Shown piece by piece: positions 20,601 to 28,876 of a stretch of 58,365 nt of DNA (positions are counted from its first letter, which is position 1; every line of letters starts with the position of its first letter). Below the pieces are notes generated by a model. The model saw only the letters and a program-made list of their open reading frames with translations. It did no database searches and was not told the origin of the DNA. Both the position numbers and the translations under genes were made by a program. Origin of the DNA: Gammaproteobacteria bacterium LSUCC0112 (lineage in GTDB: Bacteria > Pseudomonadota > Gammaproteobacteria > Pseudomonadales > Pseudohongiellaceae); NCBI GenBank assembly GCA_004535785.1, contig SPIB01000002.1:664058-722422 (forward strand). Reading direction: 5' to 3'.

Positions 20601-20798
20601 ATCGAGGTGGGTGGTCCCGTTGCCTCGCAGTGGATGCAATTGGCAAACGCGGTTGTGTTTGGTCTGGCATTTGGAACGGTGTTGACGTTGATTGTGACAC
20701 CGGCGCTGCTCGCCCTGCCCTACAAACTGCGCAGCTACCGTGATCAGTTCATGTCTCTGTTCCGACGGGCCAAACCCGGTGCAGCCGTAACTGACTGA
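17628..20798 (+). CDS. RND-family efflux pump permease
   Basis: A 1056-residue proton-driven trimeric pump with the usual duplicated plan: TM1 near residue 10 (SLTIFGVIILAGFLSF), a large porter loop, TM helices about 330-540, a second loop and TM helices from about 860 (FAFLLALALMAVVLVTQ) to the end. In TM4 the block ALGMLIDGAIVLVEYADRKM keeps the first of the two relay aspartates seen in AcrB but has glycine at the second, and TM10 has VNNNIILID where AcrB has a lysine. Such variants occur in other RND branches, so a working pump is still likely. Substrate unknown. Start ATG overlaps the adaptor stop. A terminator follows. Confidence 0.9.
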   Translation: MIYFKAARSRARTSLTIFGVIILAGFLSFRSIPVELNPDVTVPIIITTIIHPGISPEDAERLLARPTEIELKNVDGITEIRSFSSESSATIITEFDVSFNADFALNDIRSALDRAKARFPANTEEPIIQEVSAATVPVVQIALGGDGVSERTKLQIARVLQREIENLPEILSADMIGAREELLEVVIDPRKLETYGITNSQIVQAVTSNNRLIPAGILNTGEGSFAIKVPGLIETAQDLFQLPIAANATGAVVLSDVADVRRTFKDAERYAYANGDQAISLDVQKRKGANLILAMDKIDVIVREMRTQIPPGVEITYLNNTIPLVIEQNSSLQGNMLSAMALIMMVVVAAVGVRSGILVAMGVPFCFFFAFIIISLLGYTYNFMVIFGLLLALGMLIDGAIVLVEYADRKMAEGYNREDAYEEAVSRMFWPIISSTLTTLAAFLPLLFWPGVAGEFMSYLPTTVFAVLIGSLLYALLFAPLIGSFVGSREAHKNIDISKNDDTLVKEFKGPIRAYVSVLRFGIRNPGVIFLGATAVLVGIVMSYVNLGRGFEFFTSVDPSQTTVQIFARGNYSPEEIRDIVTQVEDRIEAVGHFKSIVTQSGASRSMGGGQGAAPDLVGTIYLELTDRRERDINGFEIENLYRDAIADLPGIRAEISTPEQGPPVGKELQLEFYGEDLRTLIGEARRVRNHLESGMEGLIDVDDTTPVPGIEWEITVDRARAAMSGASMQEIGTAIQLLTNGVLMGDYRPDDSEEEVEIRVRYPEEYRGIEQIDNIRINTAGGLVPISSFITREPLPSVSSIQRVDSERVVYVRANPAPGIITDNKVSELEQWLQVNPLAPGVNYRFRGANEEQEESMAFLSFAFLLALALMAVVLVTQFNNYYQTLLILSAVLLSTTGVLLGLLITGQTFSVILTGVGVVALAGIIVNNNIILIDTFNVLSRNHPDWSLMDVIVQTGVQRLRPVFLTTFTTGFGLLPLALGISIDLAGAEIEVGGPVASQWMQLANAVVFGLAFGTVLTLIVTPALLALPYKLRSYRDQFMSLFRRAKPGAAVTD

Positions 20799-20810
20799 TT
20801 TGACGCATCA

Positions 20811-20860
20811 AAAAAGCCGCTGGAATTCGAACACAAGTTCGTAATTCCAGCGGCTTTTTT
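20811..20860 (+). terminator. Strong intrinsic terminator after RND operon
   Basis: The arms AAAAAGCCGCTGGAATT and AATTCCAGCGGCTTTTT pair over 17 bases, continued inward by GAAC and GTTC around an ACAA loop with one bulged base. A run of six T follows. It lies 12 bases after the pump stop codon. The symmetric A and T tracts could let it work in both directions, which would also shield the minus-strand operon ending at 21054. Confidence 0.9.
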
Positions 20861-21053
20861 CTTGGCTTGTCATGATTGGTTACAATCAGCTGACAGCTTT
20901 GCAATTATTTGTGACCTGCTCTATGCCATTGAAAAGCCTGTGCTAGTATCCGGTCAAGTCAGGGCCAGGTGGTAAAAGAACGTTCTCTGTTCCCCCCTGT
21001 ATAAACTGGAATTTTTTTCTGCCACCTGTGCTCTGACCATTTCTTGACTGCTG

Positions 21054-23129
21054 TCAGCGATATGTCCGATTCGCCACCCATGCCTCCACCAACAGCAAGC
21101 CCATCACCAGCCATACAATCCACCACCAAAGTCGCTGTGGCTGTTCAATGTCCGCAATGAGTTGTGCCGTCCTGACCTGCTCTGAGACCATGGGTGTTGT
21201 TTCCGGGTTGATGATGGCATCGGTTAATGCGGCAATATCTGCACGACGGCCACTGGTAGCATCTGCGGATATATTGATGGCCAGCGTGGTATCCGCCAAT
21301 TGCACAAATCCCGGCATGCGTGCCCGGTAAAAAGGATTATCCGCACCCACACGCACCAGTGAGCCATCGGGCTCCTGCAATTCAATCTCATCACTGCCAT
21401 CGGCGACAAAGTTACCCAGATCAATCATGTCACCGACCAGATAGGCGCGCTCTCGATCGGGCGGCTGAATCAAATACGTCAGTACTTCATGAACAAACGG
21501 CAAAAACAATCCTTGCAGCGGGAAGTTGCTCCAGCCCAGATCCAGAGATGAGCTGAGCAACATGCTGCGCCCCTCACCCAACGTACGCTCGGTTAACATG
21601 GGTGAGCCATTATCAAAGCGTATCAACACACCCGCATCTGCTGCTGGCTCCGACAACCAATACCCCTGGAACCGTGCCCCAAAGTCGACGTTCAGGGCAC
21701 GCAACGCCGGGTGACGCCTGTCCACATCTGCGATCAATTGATAGTCATTGCTGGCGAGTACCTCAGAGGCCACCAGCGCGGCAGGACTGAGATCACCGAG
21801 GCGGGCGTTAAATTCCCCGGCAGTGACCTGATTGCCCGGCGCCAGTAACAAGGCGCCACCGTCTGTCACAAATGACTGCAATGCAGCAAGTTGTGTGTTG
21901 TCAGTCAGGCTGGTATTCAACAGCACAACGGCATCGTGCTCACGAATCAACGGCACTGTCAGCGCGTCCCTTGTTACCGAGGTGACATCAAAGGGCGAAT
22001 TTTCAAGGCCCTGTAACGCCAGCACAAACCAATGCGCTTCATCGTCATACCAGTCCGCAGAAGGGTCGCCGTTGACCACCAGTACCCGCATACGCGGCAA
22101 GACATCCAGCGAAAAATACCAGCGATTGTCGAGATCAAAATCATCGCCGGACAACACCAGTTCACCTGTGTACGCGCCGGATGCCTCCAGATTCAACGGT
22201 AACGTGAGCACGGCTTCGGAGCGCTCATTCAACTGTACAGGCACTGTGCCCACGTTTGCTGGCACCACCACCTCACCGGATTGACCGCGCAGATTCAGTG
22301 ACAACTGACCACGATCCAGAAACACGTTGCCGGTGCTGCGCACACGCGCAAGAACATCATAGTTGGTCTGACTCTCAAGCAACTGTTGTGGTGAGCGCAC
22401 GTCGGTCAGGCTGAGATTGCTGCTGCGTTCATCACCCACATCAACGGGTCTGAAGCGTGTCCCTGCGGCTAACATCCAGGCGCTCTGATTTTCCTCTCTG
22501 TTGCTATTAGCCAGCGCATCACTGTCCAGACCCGAGGCCTTGAAATCGGAAATCATCACAATCTGACGTTGTTGATGCTGTGACTCTGCCAGCATGTCAT
22601 CTGCCAGTTGCAAGGTGGGATAAAAACGCACACGGTCATAACCGGGTTCATCAAGACCGTTAATAAAGGCGCGCAGCCCGTCCAGATCACTGCTTAATTC
22701 GCGCACGTTCAGCGTGCCGTCTGCAAACGTCAGCACGGCGGCTTCGTCACCGGCATTCAAGCTGTCCAGCACCGCCAGCGCCTCGTCTTTTGCGCGTTCA
22801 AAACGCTCGCCAAAGCGCATACTGAGAGAGGTGTCCAGTAATATCGCCACTGACCGGGGCTCGGCATCCATCAGACGCGCCATACTGCCCTGATAAAAAA
22901 GCGGCCGAGCAAATGCCAGTACCAATAAACAAATCAACGCCGCACGCATCAACAACAGTAACCACTGTTGGATCTGCTGGAACAGGATGAGTTTTTTGGT
23001 GGTTTGTTTCATAAAGCGCAAGGTGCCAAACATGACCTTGGGTGGGTTCTCGCGCCGGATCAAATGAATGGCAACCGGGATGGCAGCAGCCAACAATCCC
23101 AGTAAAAAAAGTGGCGTCAGGAAACCCAT
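21054..23129 (-). CDS. BatA-like membrane protein with VWA domain
   Basis: A 691-residue protein. It begins with the N-terminal double-transmembrane module of aerotolerance-type proteins: a helix at about 4-22, the block VAIHLIRRENPPKVMFGTLRFMK, and a second helix at 56-76. A von Willebrand A domain follows with MIDAS residues D99-x-S101-x-S103 (LLDTSLSM) and VMISDFKASG. The region around 340-450 (RVLVVNGDPSADWYDD, ALQSFVTDGGALLLAPGN) resembles a class I glutamine-amidotransferase-like fold, and a C-terminal helix anchors the end (WWWIVWLVMGLLLVEAW). Its ATG directly follows the DUF58 stop codon without a gap. It is the last gene of the eight-gene operon and probably binds partners at the periplasmic face. 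Confidence 0.85.
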   Translation of the reverse strand: MGFLTPLFLLGLLAAAIPVAIHLIRRENPPKVMFGTLRFMKQTTKKLILFQQIQQWLLLLMRAALICLLVLAFARPLFYQGSMARLMDAEPRSVAILLDTSLSMRFGERFERAKDEALAVLDSLNAGDEAAVLTFADGTLNVRELSSDLDGLRAFINGLDEPGYDRVRFYPTLQLADDMLAESQHQQRQIVMISDFKASGLDSDALANSNREENQSAWMLAAGTRFRPVDVGDERSSNLSLTDVRSPQQLLESQTNYDVLARVRSTGNVFLDRGQLSLNLRGQSGEVVVPANVGTVPVQLNERSEAVLTLPLNLEASGAYTGELVLSGDDFDLDNRWYFSLDVLPRMRVLVVNGDPSADWYDDEAHWFVLALQGLENSPFDVTSVTRDALTVPLIREHDAVVLLNTSLTDNTQLAALQSFVTDGGALLLAPGNQVTAGEFNARLGDLSPAALVASEVLASNDYQLIADVDRRHPALRALNVDFGARFQGYWLSEPAADAGVLIRFDNGSPMLTERTLGEGRSMLLSSSLDLGWSNFPLQGLFLPFVHEVLTYLIQPPDRERAYLVGDMIDLGNFVADGSDEIELQEPDGSLVRVGADNPFYRARMPGFVQLADTTLAINISADATSGRRADIAALTDAIINPETTPMVSEQVRTAQLIADIEQPQRLWWWIVWLVMGLLLVEAWVANRTYR

Positions 23130-24023
23130 TTATGAGCTCCTTGTCCGGCGGGACAAATACGAGGCCAGCGCTTTATCCAGCGGCTGCGAGGTATCCAGCA
23201 GGCAATAATCCACCCCGCTGCTTTGACATTTCTTTTTACAGTCATCCAGATAACGTTGCAGATTATCCAGATAAGCGTTGCGGATGGCTTGTGGAGACGT
23301 GATGTACGTATCTGCGTTCTCCATGTCGACAAATTCCGTGGACTCGTTAAAGTTAAACATTAACTCCTGATTGTCCAGCACGTGGAATACGATGACTTCG
23401 TTGCCCATGGCGCGCAGTTGCATCAGCGTCTTGATCGTGGCCTGTTCATCTTCCAGCATGTCACTGATCAGAATCACCAGACTTTTCTGATTCAGTGTCA
23501 TGGCCAGCTCACTCAGAGGCCGCACGCTGTTGGTCTGACCACCGGCCTGCAATTCATGCAAGCTACGCAGTATACGGATCAGGTGCACTTGGCGCGCTTT
23601 GGCCGGAATATAGTCTTTGATTTTGTCATCAAAGGTGATCAGGCCCACGGCATCGCGCTGTCGCATAATAAAATAAGCCAGCGCCGATGCCAGCGTGCGA
23701 CCGTAGTCGAGTTTGCTCATGGCCGTCGAGGCGTAGCCCATGGACGCACTGCTGTCGAGCAGGATGTAACAGCGTACGTTGGTTTCGTCTTCGTACTGTT
23801 TGATATACATCTTGTCGGAGCGCCCGTAGAGTTTCCAATCCACATGGCGCATATCATCACCACGGATATAGTGACGATAATCAGTAAACTCGACACTGAA
23901 GCCGCGCTTGGGGCTTTTGTGCAGACCCGCAATAAATCCTTCCACAATCACACGCGCACGCATCTCGAGGTTATCAAGGGTGGCGAGGACAGAAGGATCT
24001 ATAAAATTGGTGCTTTGTGTCAT
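23130..24023 (-). CDS. DUF58 protein with VWA-like fold
   Basis: A 297-residue soluble protein. The DUF58 signature is clear: GLHKSPKRGFSVEFTDYRHYIRGDD, then RHVDWKLYGRSDKMYIKQYEDE, then the MIDAS-like D90-S-S92-A-S94 in YILLDSSASMGY and VILISDMLED. DUF58 proteins are regularly encoded beside MoxR ATPases and are thought to be their VWA-type partners. ATG 24023 lies one base after the MoxR stop codon; an earlier start at 24059 would overlap MoxR and lacks support. There is zero spacing to the BatA-like gene downstream, so the three are surely translated from one message. Confidence 0.92.
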   Translation of the reverse strand: MTQSTNFIDPSVLATLDNLEMRARVIVEGFIAGLHKSPKRGFSVEFTDYRHYIRGDDMRHVDWKLYGRSDKMYIKQYEDETNVRCYILLDSSASMGYASTAMSKLDYGRTLASALAYFIMRQRDAVGLITFDDKIKDYIPAKARQVHLIRILRSLHELQAGGQTNSVRPLSELAMTLNQKSLVILISDMLEDEQATIKTLMQLRAMGNEVIVFHVLDNQELMFNFNESTEFVDMENADTYITSPQAIRNAYLDNLQRYLDDCKKKCQSSGVDYCLLDTSQPLDKALASYLSRRTRSS

Positions 24024-24024
24024 G

Positions 24025-25062
24025 TTATGCGCCCGGTGCGCGTACGGTGTCCAATACACGACGAATCAGTTCATCGGTGGTAATTCGCTCGGCTTCGGCG
24101 TGGAAGTTGAGCTGGATACGGTGACGCAACACTGAGGGCGCCAACGCCCGAATGTCGTTAAATGACACATTGTAACGACCATGCAGCAACGCCCTGACCT
24201 TGCCTGCCAGTACCAGATTCTGCGAAGCACGAATACCCGCGCCCCAGGTCACCCAATCTTTGACAAACTGGGGTGAGGCCGGGCTTTGTGGGCGGGTGGC
24301 ATGTACCAGATGCACCGCATATTGCACAACCGCCTGCGCAGCCGGTACCTGACGTGCCACGCGTTGAAAGGCGAGAATATCTTCACCGCTGAGCGGATGT
24401 GACACGGTGCGATCCACTACCCGGGTTGTGCTGCTGACCACTTGTACTTCCTCTTCTTCGGTCAGATATCCAAGCTCCATCTTGAACATAAAGCGGTCCA
24501 ATTGCGCTTCGGGCAATGGATAGGTGCCTTCGAGTTCAATCGGGTTTTGTGTCGCCAACACAAAAAACGGGCTGGACATTTTGTGTGTCACGCCGGCTGC
24601 AGTGACCTGGCGCTCTTCCATCGCTTCCAGCAAGGATGACTGGGTTTTGGGTGGTGTACGGTTGATTTCGTCTGCCAACAGAATATTGGTGAAGATCGGG
24701 CCTTTCACAAACACCAGTTTTCGCCGCCCGTCGCTTTCTTCGACTATTTCGGAACCCACAACGTCTGACGGCATCAGATCCGGCGTGAACTGGATTCGAC
24801 TGAAATTCAACTGGAGAATATCGGCAACGGTTTTAATCAGCAGCGTTTTTGCCAGACCGGGCACCCCGGTGACCAGACAATGTCCACCGGCAAACAAGGC
24901 GATCAATAATTCTTCAATCACCGAGTCCTGACCGACAATGACCTTGCGGATTTCATGCACCATCTGGTCGCGGCCAGTCTGCATCTTTTTGACCAGTGCC
25001 AGATCGTCATGGTCTTCCAGACCGGCTACCGGAGTGTCATTGATGATATTGGCGTCTGTCAT
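24025..25062 (-). CDS. MoxR-family AAA+ ATPase
   Basis: A 345-residue cytoplasmic AAA+ chaperone-like ATPase. Walker A is GVPGLAKTLL, Walker B is LLADEINRTPPKTQSSLLEAMEE, and sensor 1 is FFVLATQNPIELEGTYPLPEAQLDRF, all in the MoxR form. The C-terminal lid domain ends with HRIQLNFHAEAERIT. MoxR ATPases act with VWA proteins in maturation or remodelling of envelope or enzyme complexes. ATG 25062 has AGGACA seven bases upstream. It sits between the DUF4159 gene (38 bases upstream) and the DUF58 gene (1 base downstream). Confidence 0.95.
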   Translation of the reverse strand: MTDANIINDTPVAGLEDHDDLALVKKMQTGRDQMVHEIRKVIVGQDSVIEELLIALFAGGHCLVTGVPGLAKTLLIKTVADILQLNFSRIQFTPDLMPSDVVGSEIVEESDGRRKLVFVKGPIFTNILLADEINRTPPKTQSSLLEAMEERQVTAAGVTHKMSSPFFVLATQNPIELEGTYPLPEAQLDRFMFKMELGYLTEEEEVQVVSSTTRVVDRTVSHPLSGEDILAFQRVARQVPAAQAVVQYAVHLVHATRPQSPASPQFVKDWVTWGAGIRASQNLVLAGKVRALLHGRYNVSFNDIRALAPSVLRHRIQLNFHAEAERITTDELIRRVLDTVRAPGA

Positions 25063-25100
25063 AGTGTTGTCCTGTGAGTATCTGTCTTCTCTGACATTGT

Positions 25101-26084
25101 TTAATGTGTGTATGCGTAAATCAAATAGTTGATGCCCAGACGATAGGCTTCATTGGTCATCTGGGTGGGATACATCTCCAGAAAGGTGTGCTCCCAGCCG
25201 TCGCCCATATCGGAATTAAAATTTGCCACCAGCATCACGCGCCCGTTGTCATCCACAATGGCATGCACGGAAGGCGGGTAACGTGGGTCATTCAAGGTGA
25301 CATTGCCATAATCCCAAGTGACGGCCCGACCGGGCACCTGGGGCACTTCGTCAATGTCATAAAACATGCGGAAAATTTCGTGATTCATGTCCAACTGGAC
25401 CAGTTCACGATCCGGAAATATCTTGGTGATCTCAATCAGAAAATCCTGAAAATGCGCTTCACCCCAGAAGTCATCCAACATCACAAACCCTCCCCGGTGC
25501 ATAAACTCACGCAAGGCCTCTACTTCCAGCGGGGTAAAATTGGGCCCGGTGCGCATGCTGCCAATGGGGACACGTTTCATGGTCATGTACAAAAACGTAT
25601 GTTCAAACAATTCAGGATCGGTGAGATCCATCCAGCGCGGACTGGTGGTATCGGTATCAATAAAGGTATACCGCTGCACGCCACGCATAAAATTCTGTTC
25701 TGCATCCGGAAAGTCGGTATCCCACCAACCGCCGCGGCGCCCACCACGACCGCCAGGATAGTTTTCATAACGACCACGCACCCAGGTGAATTCCGGACTG
25801 CTGACCGATCGCGTTGGTGAGGCGCCTTGCCCCGGCGATGCCAGATTGTCACGCAGACTGCGAACATCAAAGTCCTGCGGGAACACCATGCCATCGCGCT
25901 GGCGGGTATTAGGCACTTGGACCGGCGGCAATCGCACCTCAGGTACACGGATTTCCGGACGCTGCTGGTTTTGTGGTGTTTGCAAGGGATCTACCTGAGC
26001 CGTCGCCAGCACTGGCAGCACCCACCCTGCCAGCAGCAAGCCGGCAAGACGTGTGAACCGATGGCAACAGTCCCGGGTGATCAT
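25101..26084 (-). CDS. DUF4159-domain secreted protein
   Basis: A 327-residue protein with a signal peptide (LAGLLLAGWVLPVLATAQ). A proline-rich linker rich in VPEVRLPPVQVP leads to the DUF4159 domain from about residue 95: FTWVRGRYENYPGGRGG, DFPDAEQNFMRGVQRYTFIDT, the conserved FLYMTMKRVP, then LREFMHRGGFVMLDDFWG and the end GINYLIYAYTH. DUF4159 is related in fold to glutamine-amidotransferase-like domains and often accompanies MoxR/DUF58/VWA genes; its activity is unknown. Start ATG 26084 overlaps the stop of the TPR gene by four bases (ATGA). Confidence 0.9.
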   Translation of the reverse strand: MITRDCCHRFTRLAGLLLAGWVLPVLATAQVDPLQTPQNQQRPEIRVPEVRLPPVQVPNTRQRDGMVFPQDFDVRSLRDNLASPGQGASPTRSVSSPEFTWVRGRYENYPGGRGGRRGGWWDTDFPDAEQNFMRGVQRYTFIDTDTTSPRWMDLTDPELFEHTFLYMTMKRVPIGSMRTGPNFTPLEVEALREFMHRGGFVMLDDFWGEAHFQDFLIEITKIFPDRELVQLDMNHEIFRMFYDIDEVPQVPGRAVTWDYGNVTLNDPRYPPSVHAIVDDNGRVMLVANFNSDMGDGWEHTFLEMYPTQMTNEAYRLGINYLIYAYTH

Positions 26085-28876
26085 GGCTGAGTAGCTGCTC
26101 CAGAACTGGTAGACTGATTGCTGCGCTCAACCGCTCGCAACAGGATATCTTGGGCACGCTCATACCCGGGCGCAGTTTCCAGTGCTCTGAGTACAGTGCG
26201 ACGGGCCTCATCCAACTGTTGATTATCCAGATACGCGCCGGCCAGATTAGTTCGGGCATCCACCGGATCACTTTGATCCAGCATCACCAGCACCTCAAAT
26301 TCCTGTACGGCACGTTGGGTATCACCCACTCGCTGCGCCAATTGGGCGCCACTGCGATGAATTTCCGGTCGGTACGGATTCACAGCCAAGGCTCTGCTTA
26401 AATAGTAATCAGCCTGTTCTGTGTCACCAGCAGTCAAGGCAGCCTCCGCCAACTTCAAGGCCGAGGCGTAGTCATGCTGCTGATTTTGTAACATGACACT
26501 CAACTGCTCCATCATGGCATCGTTGTTACCCTGAGCTTCGTAGATCTGGGAAAGCACCAGTGATGGACTAGGGTATCCGGCATAATCCGGCAGAATGCTC
26601 TGTGCTGTTTGCAAGTGGAAGATTGCCTCGTCGTACGCCTGCTCGCGAAACAACACAATGCCAAGTTGCAAGTGTGCCTGAAAATCACGTGGCTGTTGCT
26701 CAACGCGACCGCGCATGTGCTGCTTCAGCGACTCATTGTTGTAGAGCTCAGCCAACACAGCACTGTTGTTTTCGCGCACACCGTGGCCATGCCCCGCACC
26801 TTCGTCCGCACTGTCTTCAACATGCACATACACATTAATCTGATCCACACGTTGTTGAATCCAGTCACGGAAACCGGCATCAAACGTCAACATGTCCATT
26901 TCAAACACGTTGGCAAACATGACACTTTCTTCGCGGATATGGGCGTACTCCAATATCAGCTCGCGCAGTTTTTCAAAACCATATTGTTCCGCGATGTACT
27001 CAACCACCAAATAGGACTGGAAATAGGCGAAACTCAGATCTGCATCGCTGCTCGCGCCGGTAAAGCCTTCGTTGAGATTGGACACGGGCAGCAGCCTCCC
27101 CTGTTGCACCGCTCGCACCAGTTCAAGCCCAAGACGACGCCCCCACTCCGGCCGCGCCTGGCGCTCTTCCCATGTCGAGATACCCTCGGATAACCAGCGC
27201 GGCATCCGGTTCTGGGTCATCTGCAAGGTAAACACATGCACCAGTTCATGCCAGAGGATCTCTTGCCAGTTGGCGTTCAAGGTATCCGGTGAAATCAGTG
27301 TGACAACCTTGCCAAAACAGATACCAACCAACGGACCAATATCGGGCAAGCCCACCGATCGCACAGCAAAGTCTTCGGTGCGCTCAAAGACCTGTATCAA
27401 CACCGGGACATCAGGTTCAAACTGGTATTTGTCGACTAACTGCTGCCAGCTTTCTTCCAGCAAGGGCGCCATGTAAGGCCATAGCACCTGCGCATCGCGC
27501 TGACTCATGTTGACCTTGAAATGCTCGGTTTCCAGCGTCGCATAACCTTCAAGTACATCAAACACCTGCAGCATGTTCGACGTCATCACATTAAAAGGAT
27601 CATTATCAAAAGCTTGTTCCAGATGCTGCTTGCCTTCCTCCTCTTCACCGAGACGCACCAGATTACCACCCAGCACAGTATGTGCATGCCAGTTGGCCGG
27701 ATCACGGGCAATCGCGCGGCGCGCATATCCGACCGCTTCAGTAAAACGGTAGTTATTCCCCAGATAATCCGCGACCCCGGCAAAAAACTCGGAACTCTCG
27801 GGACTAAAGGCATTAACGCGCGCCAGTAACTGATCAAAGGCCGCCATGTCGTCTTCAATGGCAGCCAGCGCGGCCAGTGACGATAAAGCGGATATGGATT
27901 CGGGGTTCACCGCCAGCGCCTGCTCCAGATAGCCGCGACCCACGTCCTTCTGATAGTTTCGCACCATCAACAAGCCGTAGGTTTCCAAGGCAGCGACATC
28001 GCGGGCATTAACTTCCAGACTCATGGCCAGATAACGCTCGGGACTGCTGATTCGCGCCATGCCGGTTAACGCCGGTGTATACCGGCGATTGATGGTAAGC
28101 GCCTGGTTATAGTTGGTCTCAGCATCGGCATCGTTAAATTTTTCCTGAAACAGGTCGCCCCACAGCGTCAGCGCTTCCAGATTGTTGCCATCCAGTCGCA
28201 CCGCTTCGGCAAACAACGCATTGGCATCATGAAACTCGTCAAGCTTCCAGGCCGCCAGAGCTACCATGCCCACATCCGCAGAATCAAACACCATGCCGCT
28301 GTCGTAACGGGCGAGTGCCGCATTGTATTGTTGTGCGGCCTCTTGCGAATTACCGCGCAGATCGAGCACCAGGCCATATTGCACCAGTGAGCGCACTGGC
28401 GGATTGACCTGACCAGCCACAATCTGTGCCAGTAGTTGTTCAGCGTCTGCTGATCGGCCAGTCATGCGATACAGCTCAGCCAATTGGGTGGCGGCGCCCG
28501 GACTATCTGCCGGATCCCGTACCAATGCGCGCACAGACGAAATCGCTTGCTCGTATTGCCCGGTGAGTGCCTGCGCTTTGCTAATACCCAGCGCTGCCTG
28601 TTCGCGCCAGGCATCATCGCGTACCGCATTAAATGCCTCAATTGCGCTCAGATAGGAGCCGCGCAACAATAACTCATTGCCGCGCGTGAGGTTGTCCAGC
28701 GCTGATAACTCGATGGGTTGCGCGATGGCGGAGTCGGTAATCGCCACTCTCAGATTAAGAACAGGCACAAAAAAATCGGGTACCGGAGCAATCGACAACA
28801 GGCTGAGACCCGTAATCGCACTGACATTGCGGATCGCGCGACGCAAGGTGTGCCGGGAAACATCAGGGTAAGTCAT
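26081..28876 (-). CDS. TPR protein with embedded gluzincin-type protease domain
   Basis: A 931-residue protein from ATG 28876, which has GGAGAT five bases upstream. The N-terminal 500 residues are tetratricopeptide-like repeats (for example YLSAIEAFNAVRDDAWREQAALGISKAQ, split motifs A-L-x-x-Y throughout). A basic N-terminus with a hydrophobic stretch (SAITGLSLLSIAPVPDFFVPVLNLRVAI) suggests export or membrane insertion. Near residue 540 the motif WHELVHVFTLQ followed by RWLSEGISTWEE gives the HExxH plus downstream glutamate of peptidase-MA-like gluzincins. TPR repeats resume to the C-terminus. It overlaps the caspase-fold gene upstream by 14 bases and DUF4159 downstream by four. It may be a scaffold-protease of the operon's machine. 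Confidence 0.85.
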   Translation of the reverse strand: MTYPDVSRHTLRRAIRNVSAITGLSLLSIAPVPDFFVPVLNLRVAITDSAIAQPIELSALDNLTRGNELLLRGSYLSAIEAFNAVRDDAWREQAALGISKAQALTGQYEQAISSVRALVRDPADSPGAATQLAELYRMTGRSADAEQLLAQIVAGQVNPPVRSLVQYGLVLDLRGNSQEAAQQYNAALARYDSGMVFDSADVGMVALAAWKLDEFHDANALFAEAVRLDGNNLEALTLWGDLFQEKFNDADAETNYNQALTINRRYTPALTGMARISSPERYLAMSLEVNARDVAALETYGLLMVRNYQKDVGRGYLEQALAVNPESISALSSLAALAAIEDDMAAFDQLLARVNAFSPESSEFFAGVADYLGNNYRFTEAVGYARRAIARDPANWHAHTVLGGNLVRLGEEEEGKQHLEQAFDNDPFNVMTSNMLQVFDVLEGYATLETEHFKVNMSQRDAQVLWPYMAPLLEESWQQLVDKYQFEPDVPVLIQVFERTEDFAVRSVGLPDIGPLVGICFGKVVTLISPDTLNANWQEILWHELVHVFTLQMTQNRMPRWLSEGISTWEERQARPEWGRRLGLELVRAVQQGRLLPVSNLNEGFTGASSDADLSFAYFQSYLVVEYIAEQYGFEKLRELILEYAHIREESVMFANVFEMDMLTFDAGFRDWIQQRVDQINVYVHVEDSADEGAGHGHGVRENNSAVLAELYNNESLKQHMRGRVEQQPRDFQAHLQLGIVLFREQAYDEAIFHLQTAQSILPDYAGYPSPSLVLSQIYEAQGNNDAMMEQLSVMLQNQQHDYASALKLAEAALTAGDTEQADYYLSRALAVNPYRPEIHRSGAQLAQRVGDTQRAVQEFEVLVMLDQSDPVDARTNLAGAYLDNQQLDEARRTVLRALETAPGYERAQDILLRAVERSNQSTSSGAATQP

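Noticed and set aside
25104-25820. A 238-codon open frame opposite the DUF4159 gene.
   Set aside because: Histidine- and glycine-rich composition typical of a shadow frame; the minus-strand gene is well supported.
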